From assembly GCA_965276665.1 (NCBI GenBank), contig OZ255620.1, forward strand, positions 3,968,001 through 4,032,000: a DNA stretch of 64,000 nucleotides, read 5' to 3'. Both the position numbers and the translations under genes were made by a program. Shown here piece by piece: positions 26,261 to 35,180 of this stretch (position 1 is the stretch's first letter; every line of letters begins with the position of its first letter). Under the pieces are notes generated by a model that saw only the letters and a program-made list of their open reading frames with translations, ran no database searches and had not been told where the DNA came from. This DNA comes from CAWGJC01 sp965276665. Lineage in GTDB: Bacteria > Pseudomonadota > Alphaproteobacteria > Acetobacterales > Acetobacteraceae.

Positions 26261-26785
26261 ATGACCACCACCACTGAGCGGGCGGTTCTCGCCGGCGGCT
26301 GTTTCTGGGGGATGCAGGACCTCGTGCGCCGGCGGCGGGGCGTCATCTCCACCCGCGTCGGCTACAGCGGCGGCGACACCCCGAACGCCACCTACCGCAA
26401 TCATGGCGACCATGCCGAGGCGATCGAGATCATCTTCGATCCCAGCCAGATCGCGTATCGCGACCTGCTGGAATTCTTCTTCCAGATCCACGACCCCTCG
26501 ACGCCGAACCGCCAGGGCAATGATCGCGGCCCCTCCTATCGCTCGGCGATCTTCCCCACCAGCGAGGCGCAGCGGCGCGTGGCGGAGGAGACGATCGCCG
26601 ATGTGGACGCCTCGGGCCTCTGGCCGGGCAAGGTGGTCACCGAGGTGAAGCCGGTGGGCGATTTCTGGGAAGCCGAGCCCGAGCACCAGAATTATCTCGA
26701 GCGCTACCCGAACGGCTATACCTGCCACTTCCCGCGGCCCGACTGGAAGCTCCCGCATTTGGCGGAGACCAGGAAGGCGGGCTGA
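26261..26785 (+). CDS. msrA: peptide-methionine (S)-S-oxide reductase MsrA
   Basis: Repairs methionine-S-sulfoxide in proteins. The 174-residue protein has the catalytic 'AGGCFWG' with Cys14, followed by 'GVISTRVGYSGGDTPNATYRNHGDHAE', and 'FQIHDPSTPNRQGNDRGPSYRS'. The ATG at 26261 is used because AAAAAGGAG lies 8 bases before it; an in-frame ATG at 26228 would add 11 unneeded residues. No cysteine is visible near the C-terminus, so regeneration may use a cysteine elsewhere or a direct thioredoxin attack. The 264 bases after it hold no supportable feature. Confidence 0.95.
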   Translation: MTTTTERAVLAGGCFWGMQDLVRRRRGVISTRVGYSGGDTPNATYRNHGDHAEAIEIIFDPSQIAYRDLLEFFFQIHDPSTPNRQGNDRGPSYRSAIFPTSEAQRRVAEETIADVDASGLWPGKVVTEVKPVGDFWEAEPEHQNYLERYPNGYTCHFPRPDWKLPHLAETRKAG

Positions 26786-27049
26786 CCCGGGACAACCGGC
26801 GCACCCGCTTCGACGGAACGCGGCAGCGGCCACTAATCTCAGGCTCGGCGCCGCCGTGCGGGCGCGAAGCGCGCCTCCGCGCCGGCGGGGAGGTTCGCGG
26901 CATTCGCCATATCGTCGCCCGGGATGTGGAACCGGAGTTGCAGCCCTGCAACTCGCCCCGGCCGGCCTGCATTTCGAGCCTGGCCCCACCACCCGCGACG
27001 GCCCGAATTGCGCAGTCTCGCCGAGGCGTTTCCCGGACCGGCTCTCGGA

Positions 27050-27634
27050 TCACGGCGGCGGCAGCGGGGCCGATTGCACGGCGGCCGGGGTGGAGGTCGG
27101 GGTGGTCGGCTGCAGCCACTCGTTGAGCGAGTGGCGGATCTGGTATTCGAACTCGACATTCATGTCGTCGAGCATCTTGCGGGTCATCGCGTCGAGGGTG
27201 ACGCGGAGCGGGGTGTCGTCCTGCGAGGTGATGCGCGAGACGCGGGCCTCGGCATAGGCGGTGGGCGTGCCGCTGCCGGCATAGATGTCGAGGCGGACGG
27301 CGAGCGAGCCGGTCAGGCTGTTATCCGGTCCGCGAATGATGGAGGCGTTCTCGATCACGAACACCGCCCGTCCGGTATTGCCGGCGGCGGCGAGCCGGTC
27401 CTGCGCCATCTGCCGGAGCGCGGCGCTGGGCGGCTCGGGGGCGAGCGGGGCGACGTCGCCCGTTGCGCCGATCGGCGCCTGGTCCGAGATCTCGATCGAG
27501 GCGACGTTGAGGCGGAGCCTGGTCAGGTAGTCGTAATGCATCTGCGTGGTGTCGAGGACCATGGGGGCCGGGGCGGGAGAAGCGCAGCCGGCCAGGGCAA
27601 GCGGCACCAGCAGAAACAGGGGTAAGCGGGTCAT
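27050..27634 (-). CDS. predicted outer-membrane or periplasmic lipoprotein of unknown function
   Basis: 194 residues from the ATG at 27634. The signal peptide ends in a lipobox, 'LALAGC', with Cys16 the likely lipidated residue. The mature part has alternating polar and hydrophobic strands ('RLRLNVASIEI', 'AVFVIENASI', 'SLAVRLDIY') and a proline-rich tail. I do not recognise the family with certainty; similar small lipoproteins are common in Rhodospirillales. It stands alone, convergent with msrA, about 100 bases before the PPK2 gene in the same direction. Confidence 0.75.
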   Translation of the reverse strand: MTRLPLFLLVPLALAGCASPAPAPMVLDTTQMHYDYLTRLRLNVASIEISDQAPIGATGDVAPLAPEPPSAALRQMAQDRLAAAGNTGRAVFVIENASIIRGPDNSLTGSLAVRLDIYAGSGTPTAYAEARVSRITSQDDTPLRVTLDAMTRKMLDDMNVEFEYQIRHSLNEWLQPTTPTSTPAAVQSAPLPPP

Positions 27635-27731
27635 GCCGGCCTCGGATCGGGTGGGATGCGGACCGTGCAAGAAGCGCCCGGCCAGATCAACTCCCGGCGC
27701 GGGATTTCGGCGCCAGGTTTGAAAGGCACTC

Positions 27732-28658
27732 TCAAGACTCCGCCTCGAGCTGGCGGCGCGCCTCGTCGAATTCGCGCTGCCGGGCGGGATCGGGGTCGGG
27801 GAGCTTGAGGTCGAGCCCCTCGATCGCCTCGATCAGCGCTTCCACCACCACCAGATGGGCGAACCATTTATGGTCCGCCGGCACCACGAACCAGGGCGCC
27901 TCGGGCCTGGCGGTGGCGGCGATCGCTTGCTGGTAGGCATCCCGGTAATCCTGCCAGTAGGCGCGCTCCTTGATGTCGTTGGCGGCGAATTTCCACAGCT
28001 TGGCCGGATCGTCCAGCCGGGCGAGCAGGCGCTGGCGCTGCTCCTCGGGCGAGACGTTGAGGAAGAATTTGACGATCGCCGTGCCCTGGCGCGCGAGATA
28101 GCTCTCGAAGGCCGCGATGTCGTGCAGTCTCTCCTCCCACAACCTGTCCGACCGGCACGCGGCGGGCAGATGCTGCGCCGCGAGGATCTCGGGATGCACG
28201 CGGACGACGAGCACCTCCTCGTAATGGCTGCGGTTGAGGATGCCGATGCTCCCGCGCGGCGGCAGCGCGGCGTGGATGCGCCAGAGGAAATCATGCGCGA
28301 GATCCTCGGGCCCGGGCGCCTTGAAGGAGCGGATGCGGATGCCCTGCGGGTTCACCCCGGTCAGCACGTGGGAAATCGTGCCGTCCTTGCCCGCCGCGTC
28401 CATCGCCTGCAGCACGCAGAGCACCGCCCAGCGATCCTGCGCGGACAGCCGGTCGTGCAGGCTGCCGAGCCGGGCGACGCCCGCGGCGAGCAGCGCCTCG
28501 CTGCCGCGCTTGTCCACCAGGTCGCGCGCGCGGTCGCCGGGATCGTGATCGGCGAGGCGGAAATGCGCGCCCGAGGTCACGCGGTAGCGGTCGAGCAGGG
28601 CGGTCCGCCAGTCGTCATCTCCGGGCTTCATGCGCCCGGTGCCCTCCCGGTCAGCCAT
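27732..28658 (-). CDS. polyphosphate kinase 2 family protein (PPK2)
   Basis: Transfers phosphate between polyphosphate and nucleotides; the direction and nucleotide are not certain from sequence. The 308-residue protein has the single PPK2 domain: Walker A-like 'QAMDAAGKDGTISHVLTG', the base-contact 'SFKAPGPEDLAHDFLWRIH', the catalytic loop 'ILNRSHYEEVLVVRVH' and the lid 'DPAKLWKFAANDIKERAYW'. The size fits the ADP- or AMP-phosphorylating single-domain classes. The start overlaps the upstream SDR stop by eight bases. Confidence 0.93.
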   Translation of the reverse strand: MADREGTGRMKPGDDDWRTALLDRYRVTSGAHFRLADHDPGDRARDLVDKRGSEALLAAGVARLGSLHDRLSAQDRWAVLCVLQAMDAAGKDGTISHVLTGVNPQGIRIRSFKAPGPEDLAHDFLWRIHAALPPRGSIGILNRSHYEEVLVVRVHPEILAAQHLPAACRSDRLWEERLHDIAAFESYLARQGTAIVKFFLNVSPEEQRQRLLARLDDPAKLWKFAANDIKERAYWQDYRDAYQQAIAATARPEAPWFVVPADHKWFAHLVVVEALIEAIEGLDLKLPDPDPARQREFDEARRQLEAES

Positions 28659-29406
28659 CCCGCTTGACGATCAGCGGCCCCGGGGCTTGCGCGGTCGGCA
28701 TCATCTCGAGGCGGTTGATGTTGACATGCGCCGGCAGCGAGACGACCCAGGAGGCGGCCTCGGCGATGTCCTCGGGGGTGAGCGGATGCACGCCCTGATA
28801 GATCGCTTTGGCCTTCTCCGCGTCGCCGCCGAACCGCACCAGGCTGAACTCGCTGCCGCCGACCAGCCCGGGCTCGAGATCGGTCACCCGCACGCCGGTG
28901 CCGGCGAGATCGGAGCGGAGCGCCAGGCTGAACTGGCGCACGAACGCCTTGCTGGCGCCGTAGATATGCCCGCCCGGATAGGGGTATTCGCCCGCGGTGC
29001 TGCCGAGATTGACGATATGCCCGGTGTTGCGCGCGACCATGCCGGGCAGCAGAGCATGGGTGAGGTGGGCGAGGGCGACCACGTTCACCTGCATCATCCT
29101 GTCCCAATCATCGAGCTTCGCCTTGAAGGCCGGGTCGAGGCCGAGCGCGAGGCCGGCATTGTTGACGAGCACGTCGACCTCCCGCCAGCCATCCGGCAGG
29201 CTGCCGGGCAGGGCGGCGGTGGCCCTGGCATCGGTCACGTCGAGCGGAAAGCCCCGGAACGCGCCGCCAAGGTCGCCTGCCAGCGCGTCGAGCTTGTCGG
29301 CCCGCCGCGCCGCGCCGATCACCCGGTGCCCGTCGGCCACGAAGCGACGCGCCATCGCCGCGCCGAACCCGGCGCTGGCGCCGGTGATCAGGATCGTGCG
29401 GCTCAC
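28651..29406 (-). CDS. short-chain dehydrogenase/reductase (YdfG-like)
   Basis: NADP-dependent oxidoreductase similar to YdfG-type 3-hydroxy acid dehydrogenases, 251 residues. It has 'ILITGASAGFGAAMARRF' (cofactor loop), 'NNAGLALGL', the catalytic serine in 'VNLGSTAGEYPYPGG' and the active-site 'YGASK', followed by 'FVRQFSLALRSDLAGTGVRVTDLEPG'. The start is taken as GTG at 29406, directly before 'SRTILITGA'; longer frames give an arginine-rich, unconvincing extension. Its 3' end overlaps the PPK2 gene by eight bases, so the two are probably co-transcribed. Confidence 0.92.
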   Translation of the reverse strand: MSRTILITGASAGFGAAMARRFVADGHRVIGAARRADKLDALAGDLGGAFRGFPLDVTDARATAALPGSLPDGWREVDVLVNNAGLALGLDPAFKAKLDDWDRMMQVNVVALAHLTHALLPGMVARNTGHIVNLGSTAGEYPYPGGHIYGASKAFVRQFSLALRSDLAGTGVRVTDLEPGLVGGSEFSLVRFGGDAEKAKAIYQGVHPLTPEDIAEAASWVVSLPAHVNINRLEMMPTAQAPGPLIVKRDG

Positions 29407-29500
29407 GCGACGCCGAGCCCGCCGACGCCATCCTCGCTCCGCGCATGGGCGCGTCCGGCAATCGTGGCCGCGCTCGTGGTGTAAGCCATACGGCAGTCTC

Positions 29501-29528
29501 CCTGGTGCTGTCCGCCTGGTGCTGTCCG
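29501..29528. repeat. perfect 14-bp tandem duplication
   Basis: CCTGGTGCTGTCCG occurs twice with no gap, in the 135-bp space between the SDR gene and the exo/endonuclease-like gene. It is probably a replication-slippage product. It is not part of the larger repeat families. Confidence 0.7.
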
Positions 29529-29541
29529 CCCTCAACGGCGG

Positions 29542-30417
29542 TCAGCCGGGAGCGTTCAGCATCACGGATACCGGACAATGATCGGAAAGCCGATCCTTCC
29601 ATGCGGGATCGGTCTCCGCATAGAGCAGGGTGGAGAAACTCGCCGGATCGATCCAGCCGCGCGCCGGGCCGCCGGCCAGGATGTGGTCGATGAACCCGCG
29701 CTTCTCCCCCCAGCACGTGCTCGCCACGCCGGGATTGGCCGCGGTCAACGGCGCGCTCTGCTCGAGCGCGGCGAAGAACGGATCGGTCGCGGTCGATTCG
29801 CCGCTGAACAGATGGCGGTTGAAATCGCCGAGCACCAGGAACGCCACGCCCTCCGCCTGGCGCGCCGCCACCCAGGCCTCGAGCGGCGGAAGCTGCTCGC
29901 GCAGATCCGCGCAGGCGCGCAGATGCGTGGCCAGCGAGCGTTCCCAGCAGCCGCTCTTCAGATGCACGGCAAGCACCCGCAACGGGCCGCCCGGCAGATC
30001 GAGCGTGACATCGGCGCCGCTCCGCAGCGGGAATTTCGCATCCGGATCGAGGTCGAGCCCGGTCACGTCCGGATTGGCGGTGAAATCGATGCCGCGCCGG
30101 ATCGCGATCCCGACGCGCTGCACCGCGCGGTCATGCGTCATGTGCACCGCATAGCGCTCGGGCGAGAACACCCGCGCCGCCGCCTCCGGCCCGTCCACCT
30201 CCTCGATCGCCGCGACATCGGGGTTGAGGAAATCGGCATATTGCCGCAACCGCGCGAAATCGCCTGGCGCGCGGACATGCACGTCCTCGGGCAGGATCGG
30301 ATCGCCCTGCGGACGCAGCGTCAGCCAGTTGAGGTTCCAGGTGACGATCTTGAGCGACCGCGCGGCGGCTGGGGCGAGCGGGGCGAGGCAGGCGAGCACG
30401 AGGAGAAGGGTGCGCAT
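29542..30417 (-). CDS. secreted endonuclease/exonuclease/phosphatase family protein
   Basis: Protein of the EEP fold (DNase I/exonuclease III-like metal-dependent phosphodiesterases), 291 residues. It begins with a signal peptide (MRTLLLVLACLAPLAPAAA) and so acts outside the cytoplasm. Conserved motifs are 'KIVTWNLNWL', 'DVAAIEEVDG' (metal-binding glutamate), 'VLAVHLKSGC', 'FLVLGDFNRH' and the terminal 'DRLSDHCPVSV'. The set of catalytic Asn, Glu, Asp and His residues is complete. The substrate may be extracellular DNA, nucleotides or phospho-lipids. Confidence 0.9.
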   Translation of the reverse strand: MRTLLLVLACLAPLAPAAARSLKIVTWNLNWLTLRPQGDPILPEDVHVRAPGDFARLRQYADFLNPDVAAIEEVDGPEAAARVFSPERYAVHMTHDRAVQRVGIAIRRGIDFTANPDVTGLDLDPDAKFPLRSGADVTLDLPGGPLRVLAVHLKSGCWERSLATHLRACADLREQLPPLEAWVAARQAEGVAFLVLGDFNRHLFSGESTATDPFFAALEQSAPLTAANPGVASTCWGEKRGFIDHILAGGPARGWIDPASFSTLLYAETDPAWKDRLSDHCPVSVMLNAPG

Positions 30418-30529
30418 GAGGCCAAGTTGAACCGCGCCGCCGGGCTGGATGCAATCGAGTTTGTTTCTACGCCGGTTGATTTATCGCCGCGCCGCGTGGA
30501 TGCTCGGCCGCAACAGCCGGGGGCGTCAC

Positions 30530-31684
30530 TTGAAAATCACCGCCATTCATCCGCTGATCGTCTGGGTCGGCGTGCGCAACCAGCTCATCGTCAAGGTCGA
30601 GACCGACGAGGGCGTGCATGGCTGGGGCGAATCCGGCCTCTCCGGCCGCGAGCGCGCGGTCGCCGGCGCGATCGAGCATTTCCGCGAATTCGTCGTCGGC
30701 CGCGACCCGATGCGCGCCGGCGCGCTGTGGCAGGAAATGTACCGCAGCCAGTATTTCGAGGGCGGCCGCGTGCTGACCGCGGCGATCTCCGCGATCGACA
30801 TCGCGCTCCATGACATCAAGGGCCGCGCGCTCGGCGTGCCGGTGTATCAGCTGCTCGGCGGCAAGCATCGCGACCGCATCCCGACTTTCGCGACCACCGG
30901 GGCGGCGCCCGGCGCGCAGATGGTCGAGCAGGCGCAGATGCTGATGGAGCGTGGCTGGGACTGCATCCGCTTCATGGGCGCCGGCCAGCGCAACACCGAG
31001 CAGTTCGAGCCGCGCGCCTCGATCGCCGAGACCGTCCCGTGGCTGATCCGCGCGCGCGAGGCGGTCGGGCATGCGGCGACGCTCGGCATCGACTACCACC
31101 ACCGGCTGAGCGTCGCCGAGGCGGCCTCGTTCTGCCAGAAGCTGCCGCCCGGCACGCTCGACTTCCTCGAGGAGCCGATCCGCGACGAATCGCCGGAAGC
31201 CTACGAATCGCTCCGCAGCATGACCGACATCCCGCTCGCGATCGGCGAGGAGTTTTCGTCGAAATGGCAGTTCCTGCCGTTCATCGAACGCGGGCTGCAC
31301 CAGTTCAACCGCATCGACATCTGCAATGTCGGCGGCTTCACCGAGGCGATGAAGGTCGCGGGATGGAGCGAGGCGCATTACGTCGATCTGATGCCGCACA
31401 ACCCGCTCGGGCCGATCTGCACCGCGGCGACGATCCATCTCTGCGCCGCGGTGCCGAATTTCTCCTGGCTCGAATGCCGCGCCTCGCCGGCGGAGAACGC
31501 GCTCGCGCATGACGACCCGGCGCTGTTCCCGGTGCGCCCGATGCTGGAAGGCGCGTGCTACCCGGTGCCCGACACGCCCGGCCTCGGCATCGAAGTGGAC
31601 GAGGCACGCGCGCGTTCGCAGCATTTCCGCTTTTCCGAGCCCCCGCATCTGCGCCGGCGGGACGGCTCCTACACGAACTGGTAG
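30530..31684 (+). CDS. dgoD: D-galactonate dehydratase-like enzyme (mandelate racemase/enolase superfamily)
   Basis: Predicted to dehydrate D-galactonate to 2-keto-3-deoxygalactonate. The 384-residue protein starts at TTG 30530 (MKITAI) after a GGGGG ribosome site; an ATG at 30500 is an alternative. Metal ligands are Asp188, Glu214 and Glu240. Acid/base candidates are His190 and, in 'LMPHNPLGPI', His290. From memory of the E. coli GalD residues (183, 185, 209, 235, 285) all five are shifted by exactly five, a strong match. An organic-anion transporter follows eight bases later, so uptake and the first catabolic step lie together. Confidence 0.87.
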   Translation: MKITAIHPLIVWVGVRNQLIVKVETDEGVHGWGESGLSGRERAVAGAIEHFREFVVGRDPMRAGALWQEMYRSQYFEGGRVLTAAISAIDIALHDIKGRALGVPVYQLLGGKHRDRIPTFATTGAAPGAQMVEQAQMLMERGWDCIRFMGAGQRNTEQFEPRASIAETVPWLIRAREAVGHAATLGIDYHHRLSVAEAASFCQKLPPGTLDFLEEPIRDESPEAYESLRSMTDIPLAIGEEFSSKWQFLPFIERGLHQFNRIDICNVGGFTEAMKVAGWSEAHYVDLMPHNPLGPICTAATIHLCAAVPNFSWLECRASPAENALAHDDPALFPVRPMLEGACYPVPDTPGLGIEVDEARARSQHFRFSEPPHLRRRDGSYTNW

Positions 31685-31692
31685 GGGGACAC

Positions 31693-32988
31693 GTGCTGCA
31701 AACGATGGTGCCCACACGGGGCCGGTACCTGATCGTCGCTCTGCTCTTCGCAACCGGCGTCGTCAATTATCTCGACCGCACCAATCTCTCGATCGCGGCC
31801 CCCGCGCTGACGCGCGAGCTCGGCATCAGCGCGGTCACGATGGGCTGGCTGTTCTCCGCCTTCGGCTGGACCTACACGGCGATGCAGGTGCCGGGCGGAT
31901 TGCTCGCGGACCGCATCCATCCGCGCATCCTTTACCCCTCGGCGATCGCGCTGTGGTCGGTGGCGACGCTCGGGATGGGATTCTCCGGCGGCCTCATGAG
32001 CGTCGTGGTGCTGCGGCTCGCCGTCGGCGTCTGCGAATCACCCACCTACATCATGAACAATCGCATCGTCACCACCTGGTTTCCGGAACGCGAGCGCGCC
32101 AGCACCATCGGCATCTACACGGCCGCGCAATTCGTCGGCATCGGCTTTCTCGCGCCGGTGCTGACCGCGATCGCGGTGGCCTATGGATGGCGTGCGGTGT
32201 TCGTGCTGACCGGCGTGCTCGGCATCGTCATCTTTCTTTTCTGGCTCATCATGTATCGCGATCCGCGGCAGTTCCGCCGCGCCAACGCGGCCGAGATCCG
32301 GTTGATCGAGGAAGGCGGCGGCATCCCCGATCTCAGCACGCGCATCCAGAGCCGGCAGGTCGGGCGGCCGGGATTCTCCTGGCGCGATCTCGGCATCGTG
32401 CTGTCGCGCCGCAAACTCTGGGGCATCTTCATCGGCCAGTACGGCATGACGGCGACGCAGAACTTCTTCCTGACCTGGTTTCCGATCTACCTCGTCCGCT
32501 ACCGCCACTTCACCTATATCAGCGCCGGCTTCTACGCGATGCTGCCCTTCCTCGCGGCCTTCGCGGGCGTGCTCTGCTCGGGCTTCTTCTCCGATCTTCT
32601 GCTCCGCCGCGGCGGATCGCTCGCACTCGCCCGCAAGACGCCGGTGATCGTCGGGCTGCTGCTCTCGACGGTGATCGTCGGCGCGACCTACACCGACAAG
32701 CCGGGCCTCGTGATCCTGTTCCTCACCCTCGCCTTCTTCGCCAACGGCCTCGCCTCGATCACCTGGTCCTTCGTCTCCGCCCTCGCGCCGGAACGGCTGA
32801 TCGGGCTGACCGGCGGCGTGTTCAACCTGTTCGGCGGCCTCTCCAGCATCACCATCCCGCCGCTGATCGGCTACATGGTGACCGGCACGGATTTCTCGCC
32901 CGCCCTGCTGATGGTCGCCGGCTTCGCCATCCTCGCGGCGTTTTCTTACGTCGTGCTGGTTGGGAAGGTGGAGCGGGTACAAGCATAG
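31693..32988 (+). CDS. MFS transporter, anion:cation symporter family (galactonate/hexuronate type)
   Basis: Twelve-helix inner-membrane symporter of sugar acids, 431 residues from GTG 31693 (AGGGGG upstream); the ATG at 31705 gives 427. Characteristic sequences are 'NYLDRTNLSIAAP' after TM1, 'GWLFSAFGWTYTAMQVPGG' in TM2, the loop 'LADRIHPR', and 'FPERERASTIGIYTAAQFVG' in TM4-5. These place it with DgoT/ExuT/GudP-like carriers. The adjacent dehydratase suggests galactonate or a close aldonate as substrate. A palindromic hairpin just after the stop probably ends transcription. Confidence 0.93.
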   Translation: MLQTMVPTRGRYLIVALLFATGVVNYLDRTNLSIAAPALTRELGISAVTMGWLFSAFGWTYTAMQVPGGLLADRIHPRILYPSAIALWSVATLGMGFSGGLMSVVVLRLAVGVCESPTYIMNNRIVTTWFPERERASTIGIYTAAQFVGIGFLAPVLTAIAVAYGWRAVFVLTGVLGIVIFLFWLIMYRDPRQFRRANAAEIRLIEEGGGIPDLSTRIQSRQVGRPGFSWRDLGIVLSRRKLWGIFIGQYGMTATQNFFLTWFPIYLVRYRHFTYISAGFYAMLPFLAAFAGVLCSGFFSDLLLRRGGSLALARKTPVIVGLLLSTVIVGATYTDKPGLVILFLTLAFFANGLASITWSFVSALAPERLIGLTGGVFNLFGGLSSITIPPLIGYMVTGTDFSPALLMVAGFAILAAFSYVVLVGKVERVQA

Positions 32989-32989
32989 G

Positions 32990-33016
32990 AAGGCCAGGGG
33001 CGCTGCCCCTGGCCTT
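32990..33016. terminator. 27-bp perfect palindrome between convergent genes; minimal family C hairpin
   Basis: AAGGCCAGGGGC, loop GCT, GCCCCTGGCCTT: a 12-bp stem with no mismatch, starting two bases after the transporter stop and ending ten bases before the ankyrin stop. It has the same outer sequence as the ends of the larger family C elements. It has no T tract beyond TT, so bidirectional termination is inferred from position. Confidence 0.65.
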
Positions 33017-33026
33017 CAATGAACCG

Positions 33027-33518
33027 TTACCCAAGCATCGCCGCCGTCCGGGCCGCCCCCATCGCGACGGCCGCGTCGTGCGCGGTGTTGCCGGCGGCGT
33101 CGCGCGCGGTGGGGGAGGCGCCGCGTTCCAGCAGCAGGGCGACCATGTCTGTGCGGTCGAACATGGCGGCGACCATCAGGGCGGTCCGGCCGTCCGGGCC
33201 GTGCCCGTCGATCTCGGCGTTGTGGTCGAGCAGGAGGCGGACGATGGCGTCCTCGCCCTTGAAGGCGGCGCCGGCGAGGGGGAGCTGGCCGCGGTCGTTG
33301 GCGATGTTGGCGTCGGCGCCGGCTTCGAGCAGCAGGCGCGCCGCTTCGGCGTGGCCGTGGTAGCAGGCGAGCATCAGCAGCGTGTCGCCGCGTTCGTTGC
33401 GCAGGTTGGGCGGCAGCGACTGGCGCAGCATGTCGCGCAGCGCGCCGGCGTCGCCGCCGCGGGCCGCGTTGAACACCAGGGCGGCGAGCGCGCGGGTTCT
33501 GTCGTCGATCTCGGTCAC
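33027..33518 (-). CDS. ankyrin-repeat protein
   Basis: 163 residues made almost entirely of ankyrin repeats (about four): 'GDTLLMLACYHGHAEAARLLLEAGADANIAND', 'GQLPLAGAAFKGEDAIVRLLLDHNAEIDGHGPD', 'GRTALMVAAMFDRTDMVALLLERGASPTARD', then a half repeat. Such proteins mediate protein binding. There is no signal peptide, so it is cytoplasmic. The ATG overlaps the xseA stop (ATGA), so it is translationally coupled to exonuclease VII, a frequent but unexplained pairing. Confidence 0.92.
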   Translation of the reverse strand: MTEIDDRTRALAALVFNAARGGDAGALRDMLRQSLPPNLRNERGDTLLMLACYHGHAEAARLLLEAGADANIANDRGQLPLAGAAFKGEDAIVRLLLDHNAEIDGHGPDGRTALMVAAMFDRTDMVALLLERGASPTARDAAGNTAHDAAVAMGAARTAAMLG

Positions 33519-35131
33519 AATTCCAGCCTCCCCTGCTGCGTGGTGGCGCGGCTGCGCCCCGTGGCGGCGATCTCGCGCTCGCCGTCGGTGAAGCGGAGCC
33601 GGTAGCGGACGGCGGCGGCCATGTCGGCGGCGTGGGTGACGGCGTGGCCGGCGCGGTCGAGCAGCAGCGTGTAGCCGCGGGCGAGGACGGCGTCCGGCGA
33701 GAGCGCGTCGAGCCGGCCGGAGAGCCCGGCGAGGCGGGCGGCGCTTTCGCGCAGCTTGGCGCGGATCGGGGTCGGCGAGAGGCGCGGCAGCACGCCGGCG
33801 GCCTGCCCGTGGCGGTGCTGCACCGCGTGGCGGAACGCGGCGGCGAGGCCGGAGGCGTGCAGGGCGAGGGCGGCGCGGCGCTGCTCGATGCCGCGGGCGG
33901 GGGGCGGCAGGGCGCCTTGCCGGAGCAGGGCTGCTCGCCGCGCGGCGAGCAGGTTGGGCAGCGCGAGCAGCAGGCGGATCGTGCGGTCGGAGAGGCGGTG
34001 GCGCGCGGCGTCGAGCAGCGCGGGCAGGTCCGGGATGCCGCGCTCGGCGCGCAGCAGCGTGCTCCGCCGGGCGGCGACCAGAACCGGGAGGGCGAGCACC
34101 AGGCGGGCGCCGCGATCGTCGAGGCGCTGGCGGGCCTGGCCGAGCAGAGCGGGCAAATCGGGCAGCGCGTGGACGGCGTGCGCGAGGCCGAGGCGGCGTT
34201 CCTGTGCCATTCGGTGCAGCCCGCCGACCAGCCGCGCCCCCTTATGGGCGAGGTCGGCGACGAGATCGGCGCGGACCGGCACCGCCATCTCGGCCGCCGC
34301 GGTCGGGGTCGGCGCGCGGCGGTCGGAGACGAAGTCGATCAGCGTGGTGTCCGTCTCGTGGCCGACCGCCGAGATCACCGGGATGCCGCAGGCGGCGACG
34401 GCGCGCAGCACGATTTCCTCGTTGAAGGCCATCAGGTCTTCCAGGCTGCCGCCGCCGCGCGCGACGATCAGCAGATCCGGCCGGCCGAGCGCGCCGCCCG
34501 GTGCGAGCGCGTCGAACCCGGCGATCGCGGCGGCGACGCGCGCCGCCGCGCCCTCGCCCTGCACCGGCACCGGCCAGAGCAGCATGTCGCGCGGGAAGCG
34601 GCGGGCGATGGTGGTGCGGATATCCTGCAGCACCGCCCCTTGCGGCGAGGTGACGAGGCCGATCAGCCGGGGCAGGAGCGGGATCGGCCGCTTGCGTTCG
34701 GCGTCGAACAACCCCTCGGCGGCGAGGCGCTGCTTCAGCATCTCGATGCGCGCCAGCATCGCCCCGGCGCCGGCGAATTCCATCCGCTCGACCACGAGCT
34801 GGTAGGAGGAGCGCTCGCCATAGGCGGAGATGCGCCCGGTGGCGATCACCTCCACCCCGTTCTCGGGCGCCAGGCCCAGCCGGGAGACGGCGCTCTTCCA
34901 CACCACGCCGGCGATCTTGCCGCCTTCGTCCTTCAGCGAGAAATACATGTGGCCGGACGGGTAGCGCTTGAATTCGCTGATTTCTCCGCGCACCCGCACC
35001 CGGCCGAACGCGCCCTCGAGCGTGCGCTTCACCGCGCCCGAGATCTCGGAGACGGTGTATTCGGGCACGTTGCCGCTGACGCTCGCGGCGGGCGCGGCGC
35101 CGGTCGTCGGGAATTCGGCGGGTTCGGTCAT
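33515..35131 (-). CDS. xseA: exodeoxyribonuclease VII large subunit
   Basis: Catalytic subunit of the single-strand-specific exonuclease VII, which acts in mismatch repair and DNA damage tolerance. The 538-residue protein has an N-terminal OB fold ('VRVRGEISEFKRYPSGHMYFSLKDE'), the catalytic domain with 'VTSPQGAVLQDI', 'ARGGGSLEDLMAFNEE' and 'SAVGHETDTTLIDFVSDRRAPTPTAAAE', and a long helical region. It is longer than usual. Residues about 328-415 contain a tandem duplication ('DLPALL..AR.RL.DR..RL.LALP.L.AARR..LLR'), which would lengthen the coiled-coil arm that binds XseB. No xseB is adjacent. Confidence 0.95.
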   Translation of the reverse strand: MTEPAEFPTTGAAPAASVSGNVPEYTVSEISGAVKRTLEGAFGRVRVRGEISEFKRYPSGHMYFSLKDEGGKIAGVVWKSAVSRLGLAPENGVEVIATGRISAYGERSSYQLVVERMEFAGAGAMLARIEMLKQRLAAEGLFDAERKRPIPLLPRLIGLVTSPQGAVLQDIRTTIARRFPRDMLLWPVPVQGEGAAARVAAAIAGFDALAPGGALGRPDLLIVARGGGSLEDLMAFNEEIVLRAVAACGIPVISAVGHETDTTLIDFVSDRRAPTPTAAAEMAVPVRADLVADLAHKGARLVGGLHRMAQERRLGLAHAVHALPDLPALLGQARQRLDDRGARLVLALPVLVAARRSTLLRAERGIPDLPALLDAARHRLSDRTIRLLLALPNLLAARRAALLRQGALPPPARGIEQRRAALALHASGLAAAFRHAVQHRHGQAAGVLPRLSPTPIRAKLRESAARLAGLSGRLDALSPDAVLARGYTLLLDRAGHAVTHAADMAAAVRYRLRFTDGEREIAATGRSRATTQQGRLEL

Positions 35132-35180
35132 CCGCCGAGCCTATGCTAGAGCCGCCGCCGGTTGAAGAACGGAGAGCGCG

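Noticed and set aside
26786..27049. Possible small gene between msrA and the lipoprotein gene
   Set aside because: Several frames run through it, but none has a start signal, a motif or good codon use. One short frame ending in ARRRRA looked tempting but could not be supported.
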